DNA of 64,000 nucleotides from Blasia pusilla (Eukaryota; Marchantiophyta; Marchantiopsida; Blasiales). The notes under the pieces are model-generated. The model was not told the DNA's origin and did no database searches. It was given only the letters and a program-made list of their open reading frames with translations. Made by a program: the position numbers and the translations under genes. Of this stretch, positions 24,090-35,410 are shown piece by piece; the stretch's first letter is position 1, and each line of letters opens with the position of its first letter. The stretch is taken from assembly GCA_050084515.1 (NCBI GenBank), contig CM114271.1, positions 56,172,001 to 56,236,000 of the forward strand, given 5' to 3'.

Positions 24090-24549
24090 TGTGGTACATC
24101 TGTGTTTGTGCATGCTCCCGTCTATGTTATGTATGCATATGAGTATGGTATGTCAGCGATATATGTTATATGACGATGTGGATTCGCACAACAGTTGTCA
24201 TGACCATACGGATTATGTTGTAGAGTATAGTGTGCTAGTAGAGGCCATAACTTATGTATGGCCGTAGTGTCTAGGTAGAGATGCGGTTTCACACATAGGG
24301 TTGGGGGTTACTGAGTTGAGGGTGACTTTTCCAGTAGGGCCCGCTCTTAGGTTGGAGGATATCGTGTGGAGTGCACTCAAAGAACAGTTAGTTCTTTGAG
24401 TTGAGCCTGTTGCATTGGGAGTTAGCCTTGGTAGTGAGTAGAGCTCTTGGTTATGGTGGTTCCCGCAAGCTTCGACCTAGATTCTCCCATCGTGGAGTGG
24501 GTTTGGCTCGATTCTATGTGATTCTATAGTAGGTCTTTCACGAAATTCA
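24090..24549 (+). repeat. Element A 3' terminal repeat, segments B1 and A2
   Basis: The block runs from TGTGGTACAT to ACGAAATTCA (about 460 bp). Its first part (B1, to about 24,195) recurs at 24,552-24,654. Its second part (A2, starting TTGTCATGACC) matches the 5' end of the element at both ends. Between B1 and A2 the sequence CACAACAGTTGTCATG contains an inverted repeat like a joined pair of element ends. Confidence 0.7.
24376..24400 (+). promoter_or_regulatory. Hairpin at the predicted transcription start of element A
   Basis: CTCAAAGAAC-AGTTA-GTTCTTTGAG is a perfect 10-bp stem with a 5-nt loop. Its right arm is the self-primer copy that pairs with the primer site at 13,503-13,513. Elements C and D have a different hairpin sequence at the same functional position. 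Confidence 0.5.
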
Positions 24550-24551
24550 GT

Positions 24552-24654
24552 TGTGGTACACTTGTGTTTGTATATGCTCTCGTCTATGTTATGTATGTAT
24601 GTGAGTATGGTATGTCAGCAATGTATGTTGTATGACGATGTGGATTTGCACGAC
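24552..24654 (+). repeat. Element A outer 3' segment B2
   Basis: The segment starts TGTGGTACACTTGTGTTTGTA, repeats B1 (24,090-24,195) with scattered differences, and ends GCACGACA. It follows A2 with only two bases between (GT). The sequence then changes to the foldback-related repeat, so this is taken as the right end of element A. Confidence 0.65.
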
Positions 24655-26383
24655 ACCAATGAGTTCCTAGACGCAAATCAAGAAAATGAAGTGCGGGTTG
24701 GAATCCAAGTGTGGCTTACAAAGTCCACTCCCTTGGATGAGGTTTGGGTTTCGATTTCCAACGCAAAACTCTCGTTTCATCCCGTGCCCTTGAGACGCCG
24801 TTTGGTGCTCAAAGTGGAGTTTGTGTTCCAAGACTCCCCCTTACTAGTATTTCTGGGGATCCCCACCCTCCCCCTAACTTTAGGGAAAGATAGTCGACCC
24901 CCTCAACTTGATTGCTCTCATAGTTGTTTTCAACCAATATCTCAGCTTGTATTAATGCATTTGCTAAGATCTTTGGTGCATTGGAAGCGTCTCAAGATAA
25001 GATTTCCAAAGCCTTCTTATCTTTCCCGAATGCATCTTTAAATTAAACATTATATTCTGAAACATAATCAAAATCTCCAAAGGCTAGTTGTGTTCCAAAA
25101 CTGGTTCTCACCTCTTTGGTAACCAACCTTCCTAGACTCAACTCATCTCAAGTCTTGGTTCACATGTGGTCTAGTTGCGACCACAAATGCATGAAATGCT
25201 TAGCTCTGTTCCGTGTTTCGTCTCTTAGAATTTTCCAGCAGACCTTTCCAAAAGCCTCTCCAAAGCGCGATCATCGTAGCTGAGTCCACTTGAGTTTTGA
25301 TGTCCCCCTATCGTGCGCCTACTCTCCTTGAACGTTAATCTTGTTTGTTGCAGAAGCATGCGTTCAGTAGGTCACGCTCTCAACGCTGATCTGCATCCAA
25401 ACACACACTCTGGTTAATCAGGTCTTGGATCAATCAGCGAGCTTACTTTCCGAGTTCTCGTCTCGGAATCTCATCAAGCTCAACCTTCCTAGTTTCCCGC
25501 TTTACAACACGGGCAAGTCTCGAAAGACTTGGGACAGACTTTCTGGTCGGTTGAAGAACCTGAAACGGCGTTTCGCGCCTGGCGGTTCCAACTGTCCGAT
25601 GGACATCCAATGAGTTCCTCACCAAGACTCGCACGAAGTGAATCTCGGGTTGGAATCCAAGTGTGGCGTACAAAGTCCACTCCCTTGGATCAGGTTTGGG
25701 TTTCGTGTTCCAACGCCAAACTCTCGTTCCATCCCGTGCCTCTGAAACGCCGTTTGGCGCCCAAAGTGGGGATTCGTGTTCCGAGACATCTCGGAGAGAC
25801 TCATCCCTTACTAGTACTTTTGGGAATCTCCGGTCGCCCCCTACATTTAGGGAAAGACACCCGGGCCTCTCCAATTGGCCCTCAACCCGATTGCTCTCTC
25901 AATTGTTTTCGGCCAATATCTCAGCTTGTATTTATGCGTTTTCTAAGATCTTTGATGCGTTGGAAGAGTCTCAAGATAAGCTTTCCAACGCACCCTTATT
26001 TGTCCCAAACTCATCTTGGAGCACAACGTTATGGTCCTTAACACAGTCAGATTCTCCCAAATGCTAATTGTGTTCCAAACTGGTTCTCACCTCTTTGGCA
26101 ACCAACTTCCCAAGACTTAACTCATCTCAAGTCTTGGCTCGTGTTTGGTCTAGGTTTCCTGGTCGCGACCACTAACGTATGAAACGCACAACTCAGTTCC
26201 GCATTTCGTCTCTTAGACTTTTCCAAGAGATCTTTCCAAACGCCTCTCCAAAGCGCAAACCTCGCAACGTGAGTTCACTTGAGTTCTGATGTTTCGCTTG
26301 GCGCCTATTTGGTGTTGTTTGGTTATGAGGGTCGCGACACCCCCTTGGCACTTATTTGGTGTTTGTTTGGTTATGAGGGTCGC
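24655..26383 (+). repeat. Two direct copies of the foldback-family repeat
   Basis: Copy 1 (about 24,655-25,330) and copy 2 (about 25,606-26,339) share long blocks in the same order: GGTTGGAATCCAAGTGTGGC, AAAGTCCACTCCCTTGGAT, TTACTAGTA, ATATCTCAGCTTGTATT and CTAAGATCTTTG. They match the right arm of the foldback at 19,525-20,756. Copy 2 ends GGTTATGAGGGTCGCGACA at 26,339, the same terminus as the foldback, and its last 40 bp are repeated at about 26,345-26,383. Both are in one orientation, not inverted, so they look like half-elements. About 275 bp of other sequence separate them. No protein is encoded. Confidence 0.65.
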
Positions 26384-27240
26384 AAAAATTCTAGTGGTCA
26401 TGAGTCCCAATCATTTGGTAGTTGATAGACACCCTACTTGGATTGGTCTGGCTCTAAGACCTCGTCCTCATAACTTAGCCACTCTGAGCTTGGATTTGAA
26501 TTTGTTTCCCTTACACCTTTGAGTCCCACTCAGACTGAGTTTCATCATTGTAGGGTATATCCAAAATATTCTTTTGATAAGCATATAGGCTATGAGTGGG
26601 TTGGGTAAGTAGATTGAAGCCAACTTCCCTAATTGGTAAGGCATTATTCCCCATATCTGCTTTTTATGTCATGAGGAACGTCTCCACCTCATTTCCAATG
26701 TGTGGGAGTCGGATCTTCAACATAGACATTGTTTTGAGACAATGTTGAAACTCCTCTATAAACTCACATTCTATCCATTCACAGTCATAAAGACCTAGGG
26801 GAAAATTTGAATCTTGACAAGCATCTCTATGGACGTACAACATCCATACAAGTTGGCTTGGCTCATCGCAATGGTTTGGATTTTGGGAGGTTGAGGTAAT
26901 TGGGATCTAGTTTGCACAACATTCCCTTCTATGTCTAGCCATCAACTTGTCCTGATAATCATGGGTCATGAAGGTATGAATCATAATCTTCTTTAGATCT
27001 AATTGGAATCTATTAGGCTTGTGTTCCATGTTTGAGCTATCCTTCTTCACCTTATACGTTTGCATATCTCTAAGGGATTGAGGAGCTACTGTAATGCAAG
27101 GTATTTCACTACAAGTCTCAATATCTATAATTTAGGAATCCCCTATATTATGCATGTTCGAAAAGTGGTCTAGGTTGGAACTTGATAATCCATCAAGCTA
27201 TCACCTATTCGAATTCGATGATGGCACTAGTACAAAACCT
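26384..27240. other. No gene recognised
   Basis: Only short frames without domains are present. Nothing can be supported. Confidence 0.3.
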
Positions 27241-27600
27241 CCTTGTGGATGACTAAAAAAAATGACTGGATGTTACTCAAATCGAGGTTATGAGACTATG
27301 TAATTACTTAACTAGACTATAGTAATAAAAATTACTCATGGTCGTATAAGTTGTTACTGAACCTAAGGGTAGTCATATTTGAGTCTTATTTTTGTTACTT
27401 AATATAGTCATTAAATACTACTTCACCTAGTCATTGTTTATGACTAGGTGAAGTCATAAAGAATAACTAGATGAGTCATTATGTATGACTTGTCTAGTCA
27501 TAAAGGGTGACTAGGAATGACTACTCTGAGTAATAAATAATGACTCCATGCATCAAAAAAAAATTCTTGTGAGTCATTAAAATGACTTTTCCATGTTATT
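27241..27600. mobile_element. MITE-like, AGTCAT-rich inverted-repeat sequence
   Basis: The words AGTCAT and ATGACT recur densely on both sides of a perfect 15-bp hairpin (27,420-27,434 pairing with 27,440-27,454, loop TGTTT). The outer parts are roughly complementary: GGATGACTAAAAAAAATGACT at 27,246 and GAGTCATTAAAATGACTTTTCC at 27,572. It has no coding content. This fits a small non-autonomous DNA transposon, but neither a clean terminal repeat nor a target duplication was defined. Confidence 0.4.
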
Positions 27601-28199
27601 CTACAATCCTATCATATAACTGAAACAGTATATAAAACATTTCTGCAAGTAACATAAACAACTATAGCTAGTCATTAATGTATGATAGGGTTATTTTATT
27701 GCCGACAGAATCATGTTCATTATATTGGCATTTAGAGTCCATTTTGTATCCATGACAACCACTACATATGAATGACTCCTTCCTACCCTCTGATAGACTT
27801 GATGGTTGCTTTCTCCTACATACCTTGTTATCACTACTTCTCTTACATCCAACAAAGGAGAAGCCATTTTGATATAACTACAATCCTAATGCTATCAGCA
27901 TCATGTGAAATCGTTGAGACACATTATAAGCCTAGTTTCCATTTTTGAACTAAGTTTAATCCTCTCCATTCTTGTTCGAACTCCAAAAAAAAAATTCTCT
28001 CTTTTCCATCCGCTTATGCTTGAGAGATCGTATAGAGAGAAGACGTATTGTTGTTGTTAGGAAAGGCAACGATTACAGGATTCAGCCTAACAAGGGCCGA
28101 TGTGGAGTATTTCCCATTCAAGATATAGACGTCCTTGGATGGAGCGAGTTCAACCCAATATATCATCCGACATAAGGTAGTGGTGAGGATTCAACCAAG
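27601..28199. other. No gene recognised
   Basis: A short plus-strand frame (27,972-28,175) has no recognisable domain. Nothing else was seen. Confidence 0.3.
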
Positions 28200-29585
28200 A
28201 CATCCGTGAAATGAATCTGTTGTGTGAGCCAAGGCGATAAGGACTGATGTCGAGTCCTATGATGTCTTGGTTGGTGGAGCAATATTGTACTCGATCATGT
28301 TTTCCCTAGATTACTGGGAGGATTTAACATCCTATAGACCAGGATGGCAGTTGGGTGATGGGCACTTATCTCAAAACCCATTTGATTTAGGAGTGGTTTG
28401 ATCGAGTGAGGAATAGAGGAGATGGCAACTCTAGTAGCATTGAGTAGTGCTATTGCTTGGCATGAGGATTTGATTGAGGGGCATGTCCACAACCGAAATC
28501 CCTATGAAGAGGAATTTTATGGTGGCAACATCGATATCATTCCGTGGAGGAGAGGTGCTGTTGTGGGGCTCCAGTAAGAAGCTTCCACGCTTATCGATAA
28601 GCACATGCGCATGGCATGGAGTGAGATTTTTTGCACTAGAGCATGACAAGTCAGAGGATCCATAGGTAGAATAGAGTGCTATGATGTCATCCTTGAACAT
28701 CACAATGATTATATGGTGCATCCCAGAGGAGGATATTTGAGTGTCAGATCTCTTTGGAGGGATCAACACTAGTTTGGCTACTATTTTGCGTGAGTGCGTG
28801 TGCAATAGTATCTATATGTGGACTCTGATGAGGTTGCAACGCCCATCCCACTCTAGTATGTGGTATAATTGCACCTTGGTTTTCCCAACTTGTTTTCTAT
28901 GTCGGTCGTACAAGGCTACCAGAGTTCTTTAAGTATCAAGAGAAATTTCCTTGTTGGGGGCGTAAGACTTGGATAGGATGGAGACCATTGATTTGGTCAT
29001 TTTAGGTTGTCCATATTAGGGCTAGTTAAGTGTTAGATGAGATGGTATTTTAGCTAAAACTAAATCTTGGTTGTTTCGAGAGATGATGAGGATCTTGCAA
29101 CACTTGCAAGAACATCGATCAATCTTGTCCTCCAACGTACATTCTAGAGAATGTATCGATCTTCAACAATTCTAGATCACGAGTGCTGACAAGTGCACAT
29201 GAGGTGTGATTAGCTAATATCCGCATCTAAAAACACTATTGCCCAACATTGTTTTTACGTGCGGCATGTGTAGCGTATAGGTTCATGCGCACATCGTGCG
29301 AGTCTATGGAGGATCAACTTGGTGCCACATGAGGTGTGACAAGGGGCATATGCACGAGTAGAGCGCCCCTCCCATTTATCGGTGGATTCCATTTTGGATC
29401 CTAGATGTAGATCATAGGTAATGAGGCATGATGATTGACCTCCATTGATGGTGGTCAACAAGATTGGCATGCCATGGGCAATCTTTCCCATATTTGTTAG
29501 CTTTCCCACTTTGTATGCATATAAGGAGGATGGTCTTGGCTTATTTTGGGATGACTAGATACAACAATTAGTGCAGCCTAATGCC

Positions 29586-29653
<68 letters not shown>

Positions 29654-30640
29654 GGGATTTCCCATAAGAGTGACAGCAATACTGTTACTATCCAAGGCAT
29701 CTCGATGTCATGTCTTGGGTCAAGCCATAGACCTAAATTGCTTGACATGGATTATCAACTTAGGATTAGTTGAGCAACGTTGGATGAGATTGCAATATGT
29801 TGTACTTGTTAGCCTTGTGCCATCATAGGGCTAACGCGTCAATGACTGCCTGAATAATCTTGGCAGCCTCTTGGGGCAAGATCCGAGGAGATCTACATGT
29901 CAAATGTGATCGGGAGAGATTCCCTTGGACTTCTTGGGATGTGTTGCAAGTATGCAAAGAGAGATGGCAACCACAAGTGCAATTGTGGTTCATGGGCGTG
30001 CACACTGAGGAGTAGTTGGAGATGAGATGTATGAGTTGGTTGTAGGAGAGCAATCGAGTTCTCTTGATTCAAAATGGGTTGCACCATAACAACCAAAATC
30101 ACTCGCAATAGAGAGTCCCTTCGTAGTCACTATAGAGACTTGAGAGCTAGATATGGGCCCTAAGTTGACAAGAAGAGATTATTGCCGGATACATGAGTTC
30201 CTTAGGAGTCATAGGAGTTGTTTGGCATTGAGTATGGATGATTTGAGTACACTAGCAAGAGGGCCCAAGGATCAACATTGAGTTTTCTAGGGATACCCTA
30301 ATCTTTCAATGACCTTATAGGTACTATGATATGGAGAGGGCTCTGATTCAGAGGTAGGAGCCAGACTCGTGAAGATATCGCATGGACAGTATGCATGTGC
30401 TGCTATCATGCTCGCCAAGAAGGATGTGCATGGCAATTAGACAGATAGCCAGATTATGGAGATTATAGACCAATTAATTGGTATATTAACTTTTATAGGT
30501 ATGCTATGCCCTCTCCCGAGGAGATCTTTGATGTTGTTGGACATGCAAAGATCTTCACTTTTTAGATTTCCAAGCCCAATATCATCATTTGCCTGTAACA
30601 TTACAGGACAGACAAAGATGACATTTTTGGAATTCGAATG
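28200..30640 (+). mobile_element. Element B: decayed methyltransferase-bearing gypsy remnant
   Basis: It starts in the protease (SYDVLVGGAILYSIMF at 28,250-28,300). It continues with methyltransferase motif I (SDLFGGINTSLATIL, 28,744-28,788), a motif IV relic in which the catalytic Cys is kept (IDLVILGCPY, about 28,990-29,020), motif VIII (IGSCAHRASLWRINL, about 29,275-29,320) and motif X (RCHVLGQAIDLNCLTWI, 29,704-29,754). It then reaches the ETWELDMGPKLT hinge (about 30,135) and the first RT blocks (AKKDVHGN, then YAMP.PEEIFDVVGHAKIF, about 30,415-30,560). Stops are frequent. The protein sequence is nearer to A than to C and D. RT ends at about 30,640, where sequence of the opposite orientation begins. 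Confidence 0.75.
29589..29650 (+). repeat. (GA)n microsatellite inside the element B methyltransferase
   Basis: About 31 uninterrupted GA units sit exactly where the other copies encode VDERE-Y/R-A (A: 18,614-18,635). The seed GATGAGAGAGAG in those copies explains its origin by slippage. Confidence 0.9.
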
Positions 30641-31620
30641 CTCTCTTCAACTCATCCCCACTACCATTCATGATCCACCTTCATCACTAAGTTTAGATGT
30701 TTTGTAATCTCATTGAATTCCTTAACGTATCGTTGATAGAAGTTTACCAAGTCCATGAACACATGAACTCAACTCACATCCATAGAGCATGGAATGTGTG
30801 AGATAGATTCTACCTTCTTGTGTCGAACAACAAGTTCACATGCGTACATCGTATGACCCAAGTATCTCATCATATATGAACTTGCACTTGCCTAGATTCA
30901 ACTTCAACCCATGTAACTCAAATCCTCAAAATACCTTTGCAAGATGTTGCTTATGCTGCTCAATAGTGATGTTGAAGACTACGGTGTTATCAATGTAACA
31001 CTTAGGAAGATTCAAACCTCCAAATACCCTATATCTCTAGAACTCTAACAAAGTGTTCTTTGACCCAATTGGTAATAAATGCCAATGGTACAAACATTCC
31101 TTTTTGTGGGAATCGATCCCGATGCCCCAAAATGTTATCTTGTGCCTATCCTCCGCTTTAATAAGCAATTGATGATATCCAACTCAAAGATCTAATGAAC
31201 TGAAGATATTTGCATGCCCATTTGGATCAAAGATCTCGTCATAACTAGGCATTGCATACATATTATATTTTATGAGTTGATTGATAGGTTGGTAGTTTCC
31301 ATCCATTTAGCCTATCCGTCTAGTTGCCATGCTCTTGCTTCTTTATATGCACAACTATAGTAGATGTGTACTCTTTATGCAAGATCTCCACTAGTCATCC
31401 CCCAACCAAGTCTAAGCTAATGCTTTGAATCAAGGCCCTCTCCATGTCATTGTGCCTATAGGGTCTTCAAAAGATCTACTTGTCACCGTACAACTCAACG
31501 CAGATCCTCCTATCCTTCAACATACCTAGATGATGCATATTAAATGCAAAAAAGATCTTGTAACTCCTTAGGATCCAATATTACCGACGCCTCTCTCCTC
31601 ATATCAACTAAGGTATGATA
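30641..31620 (-). mobile_element. Inverted RT fragment of the same gypsy group
   Basis: Read on the minus strand, decayed RT blocks appear in order: PYRHNDMERAL (about 31,460), YAMPSYDEIFDPNGHA (about 31,260-31,210), SSLDL, then a palm-domain relic and FMDLVNFYQRYVKEFNE with HEW.WG (about 30,760-30,650). They correspond to A from the DMERDLIQ to DQEWHWG segments. The fragment meets element B head to head near 30,640, so an inversion or a second, opposite copy is involved. Most codons for the catalytic loop are lost. Confidence 0.6.
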
Positions 31621-32857
31621 TTTGGCTTCAAAGTTTCCATTGTGACTATGGTTGGACTCAAGGTTGTATGGTTTGTTGGACATGACCAACAGGTTTCCGA
31701 CCCAAGTTTTGTTGGTACCCTAATGACCCGCTCTTGCTTAGGATGGAGGAATAGGTGCAGGCTTAGATTGAGGAAGGCAGGCAGGGATTGAATCGATGTG
31801 CGGGCTATGAACAAGGCCCATATCGATCCCGCGCATGGCCCACACCAAGCCAGCCTAAGCCCATGGCGAGACGGTCCGCCTAAGCCCACTGCAAGACTTT
31901 CATAAGGCCTTCCCAATCTGGGCCTAAGCAGACCTTATGACCATCCTAACTCATCTTGCCAATTGTCCCCAAGAAGCAAGAGGTGTGCGTGCGCAATGGG
32001 AAGGGGAGGGGGCGGAGGAATGGTGTCTAGGTCCTTTTTTTTTTTTTTTTCTAGGTCTTGTGTCCCCTTGCACCACTCCTTTTTTCTTGCCCCTACATCC
32101 CCCGCCCTCTCTTGTCTGAATCCTATCGCCCATCCCATCCTAGCACTTTTGCATACATCTCATGGTGCCTTGGGTCCCCAAGCTCTTGCTCATGACATCC
32201 AATTCCCCATTTTCCTACTCTTGCGGGGGCCACCTTGGTTCTTGTAAACCTGTGCCTAGGAGTGGGATGACATATGTGGGAAATCCTATCGCGTGCTCTC
32301 TCTCATAGATATTATACTCCACTAATTTTTTTGCTTGATCAAACTAAACCTAGCTTAAATCGCCCTCCTTACTCGGGGGAGGGGGGTTACTATATGAAAG
32401 GCTCTACATCACCTACGACGTTGTAGGGTCTGGACCCCCTAACTTATAAATGAAAAACTTTTTTTCTCACCCTTATGTACTTTAAAGGAGTTATTTTTTT
32501 TAAAGGAGTTATTTTTTTTAAAGGAGTTATTTTTATATTTCTGGTACCCTTAAAATTCTTTAAGTAAAGCAATGACTTGAAATAAGTAAGGCCTTGAAAG
32601 AAAAGAAAAGTACCAAGTTAAATTAACATCCAACATGTTGTCCTTACACTATGATAAAGGGGGATTCAAGCCCTGATTAAGCAAGAAGCTCAATCAGCCA
32701 ATGTGTCATCCCCCTAGCCTACTCCCTCCCACTAATCTACTCACAATTCTACAGTGTCAAGTACATTCTAAGCACAATCCACAAAAATATTGAATCCAAC
32801 ATGTCTCAAACATAAAAAAAACTCACCAAGATCAACTTATACTCTGAATATATGTAG
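31621..32857. other. No gene recognised; short 18-bp tandem repeat
   Basis: Three copies of an 18-bp unit beginning TAAAGGAGTTATT start at 32,483, 32,501 and 32,519. A T-rich tract lies at 32,035-32,050. Opposite-strand open frames at 31,935-32,250 are low-complexity and not convincing. Confidence 0.4.
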
Positions 32858-33533
32858 TCAAAGCATGCAAGTCAACTGAATCAAGTATATATATATATAA
32901 ATTCTATCTTGTACCCATGATTTCATTGTCAAGTTCACATTAGAAATCACCATTTCAATATCAATCCATTGCACATCTATTGCATCATAAGTGAACAAGG
33001 TTTTGTTGTTACTCTGGCCGGAAGACTTGTACCAATTATATATGACACGAAAAATGCTTCCCTTATGTCTAGGAGGAGGTACAAGCATATCCATCAAGTC
33101 CAAGGCCCTAAGACGTCTTGGCCAGTGTGTACCATTTTTTTGAATCATAAACATAATATGACCCAACCAATACTCCTTTTTTGCAATTATTGCCTCCACT
33201 TCAAGTTGTGTCTCTTTTCCCTTCCAATTCTTTGACTTTGGTGATCTTGTGGAAGGGCCAACGTCTACTGTAGATTCAAACAAAACTGCTGTATCACTAC
33301 CAATATCAATCAAAAAAGGTGGGCAATTAGGATCCCTCTCCTTTCCCTTGCCAATAATGTAATATGTCTTTTGGGCTATTCGAGTTAGTCTGTCCTTTGA
33401 CATGAAAGGATTGCAAGACAACTGTTTTACAAGGGTGGGTTCATAGATAATCTTGCCCTCATAAGTTACAGTAGGCACTCTTGCATGGGGAACCGCTTTA
33501 GTAGTCACTTTTACTTGATAACCATGCTCAGAG
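32858..33533 (-). CDS. Unrecognised conserved-looking exon
   Basis: A minus-strand frame of 216 codons from an internal Met (33,508), open upstream to about 33,533. The composition is coding-like: it contains YEGKIIYEPTLVKQLSCNPF, then a basic Lys-rich part, FLIDIGSDTAVLF, and WYKSSGQSNNKTLF. A donor-like ATGG/GTACAA falls at about 32,915, after NLTMKSW. The remaining codons run into a TA microsatellite (32,886-32,898), so the true exon probably ends there. No start codon in good context and no family I recognise. It could be part of a host gene or a DNA-transposon gene. Confidence 0.35.
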
Positions 33534-34780
33534 AGAATTGAGAATTTTCAAGTGTTTGTGGAGAGCTTAAAAATTAAAATATGATCGGCAACAAGCAAAA
33601 AAAATCGATTTGCTGATCACTCTATACACAACTGTCCACAAGAGACGACATTGGTTTCAACCTTCAACCACACATTTTGTGTTGGAAAATTACGGGCGCA
33701 ACTGAATACTACAATTGAGTGCTCGTCCGGGGTTGGTGCATGGTGGGATTACAAGAGGCACGTGCATGGTGGCTCCGTGGAGATGCACGGGACTGCAACA
33801 AAGAGATGGTAATGAGAGGAAGATTTTTTGTGGACGCATTAGGTTGCAAATATCTCTCTTTCACGACCAAATTTGATTCCCTCGATAACCAAATGTGAAT
33901 CAAAAGAGAGAGAGGTCACATGTTTCTCTGATAACAAGAGAGTCGATAGCAATAAGCCAACCAATGGCGAACAATCACTCTTACAATCATGTATTACATA
34001 ATTATCAGGATTGCATTTAAAATAATTATATAACATGATTTCTTATCCGTAAAAATTTAGTATAAATTAGGAACATCTTGCAAGGCATAGGAAAATGTAT
34101 TCAATATCTATAAATCTTGATAAATGTACATTGAGCAATAAAATAAATAAATACCACACTATTCCTAAAAAAATAAACCAAAAAAGGCTTCCTAAGATGA
34201 TATAGATCCACTTTATAATAGAATATTTTTAAGAGAATGAGTACAATAACGAGGGAGGTGGGCCTTTGAAACAAGGTTAACACAAATATGTTTTTGGAAT
34301 GTCCGCAAGGAGTCTAATTAAGGGAATCATATAGAGAACATTCCAAGGATCCGAATTTGGGGGTCAATATCTAGGGCAAAAATGGCGTCCAGCACCGACC
34401 GAATCCGACCTAAAAAGGGTGAAGCGCAAAGATTTGCATGCATGGTGAGACTCAATGTGGAATAAATGTGGTTGAGTTAAGTCACCGCGCTTGCTAACTC
34501 ACGATTAGGCTGTGGTAACTGGTCGAGCTTGAGTGGACCAGTGTACGACGATTAGCCGGCTCCTTAATTGGAGAGGGTCCACACGTTCGCGGTGGAAGAG
34601 GGCAGGCCATTGGGTCACCCCGAGATGCCTCCAAATGAGGAGGGACTTCAAACTAGACGGGGTGGCTCGCTCCACCACGACCGTGCTTTCAACACGCACC
34701 GGGCTTCCAAGAAGATTTTCCTTCGCAGCCCGTGCGAGGAGTAGTGCGAGCGGGGCAACCGCTAGGCTTGCCTCGTACAC
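33534..34780. other. No gene recognised
   Basis: AT-rich sequence is followed from about 34,380 by GC-richer sequence approaching the eIF4B promoter. No frame with a recognisable domain. Confidence 0.35.
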
Positions 34781-34784
34781 GGAG

Positions 34785-34935
34785 AAACCCTAAAAGGCTA
34801 AGTGCCTTCGATAGAAAGGAAGGCAGGCACAGGTCCTTTCCGGGAACGTAAACCCTAAAAAAGCGAACCCGACGTTTCAGAGAGGGAACTGACTTTCTTT
34901 GCCCAACAGGGAGCGAAAGCTGCCCCAACCCTAAA
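34785..34935 (+). promoter_or_regulatory. Telo-box cluster upstream of eIF4B
   Basis: Three AACCCTAAAA motifs occur at 34,786-34,795, 34,851-34,860 and 34,927-34,936. The first two are preceded by A, giving the full AAACCCTAA telo-box. In plants telo-boxes are enriched in promoters of translation-machinery genes. They lie 480-630 bp before the start codon, so they may be in the promoter or the 5' UTR. Confidence 0.55.
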
Positions 34936-35410
34936 AGGAGGTGGGACAGAATGTTCTTGTAGCGAACACGAGGGTGGAGATATTGACGGCTATCCGTGGA
35001 GGACTCGTGTACCCACACGTAGAAGAGATGAGGGGCAAGGAGGCGAGTGATGGGAGAGACGGAAGGATGGTATAGTATGGGATGGGTGAGGGCGGAGTGC
35101 GATCGTGGCAGTGTGGCATTGGCCGAGAGAGGGAGCGGCGAGGACATGGCGCATGATGGGTGTATGGGATGGGATGGGGTGCTCTGCTGGCGGGGCAGCC
35201 CGTGGTGAGGGGCTGTTCATTCTTACGGAGAGCTCGAGACATTCCTCGTCTTTCGCACGAGGGCTTCGGTTGCCTTCCAGCAGCAGGCAGCAACTCGCCT
35301 GCCTGCTCTCATTTTTTCGATAAGGGTTTGCATTTGGTGGTTGTCTCGGCGCTGTTACTCGAGCATTGATCGGTACTGAGGGAGGAAGGAGAAGAAACGA
35401 GTCGAGGGAT

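Larger units (their letters stand above)
13422..24654 (+). mobile_element. Element A: Ty3/gypsy-type retrotransposon with DNA methyltransferase and PHD finger
   Basis: The full order is visible on the plus strand: 5' terminal segment (shortened), self-complementary primer site, leader, gag, protease, C5-cytosine methyltransferase, RT, RNase H, DDE integrase, PHD finger, polypurine tract and a 3' B-A-B terminal repeat. The RT-before-integrase order and the HHCC-DDE integrase place it with Ty3/gypsy. Many in-frame stops and frameshifts show it is defective. A 1,232-bp foldback element (19,525-20,756) and a 549-bp tandem RT duplication enlarge it. No target duplication is visible around the outer ends; the right flank runs straight into another repeat family. 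Elements C and D are a distinct, more CpG-rich lineage of the same group. Confidence 0.85.

Noticed and set aside
31935-32250. Open frames on both strands around the T-rich tract
   Set aside because: Low-complexity translation with runs of Phe or Lys; no support.
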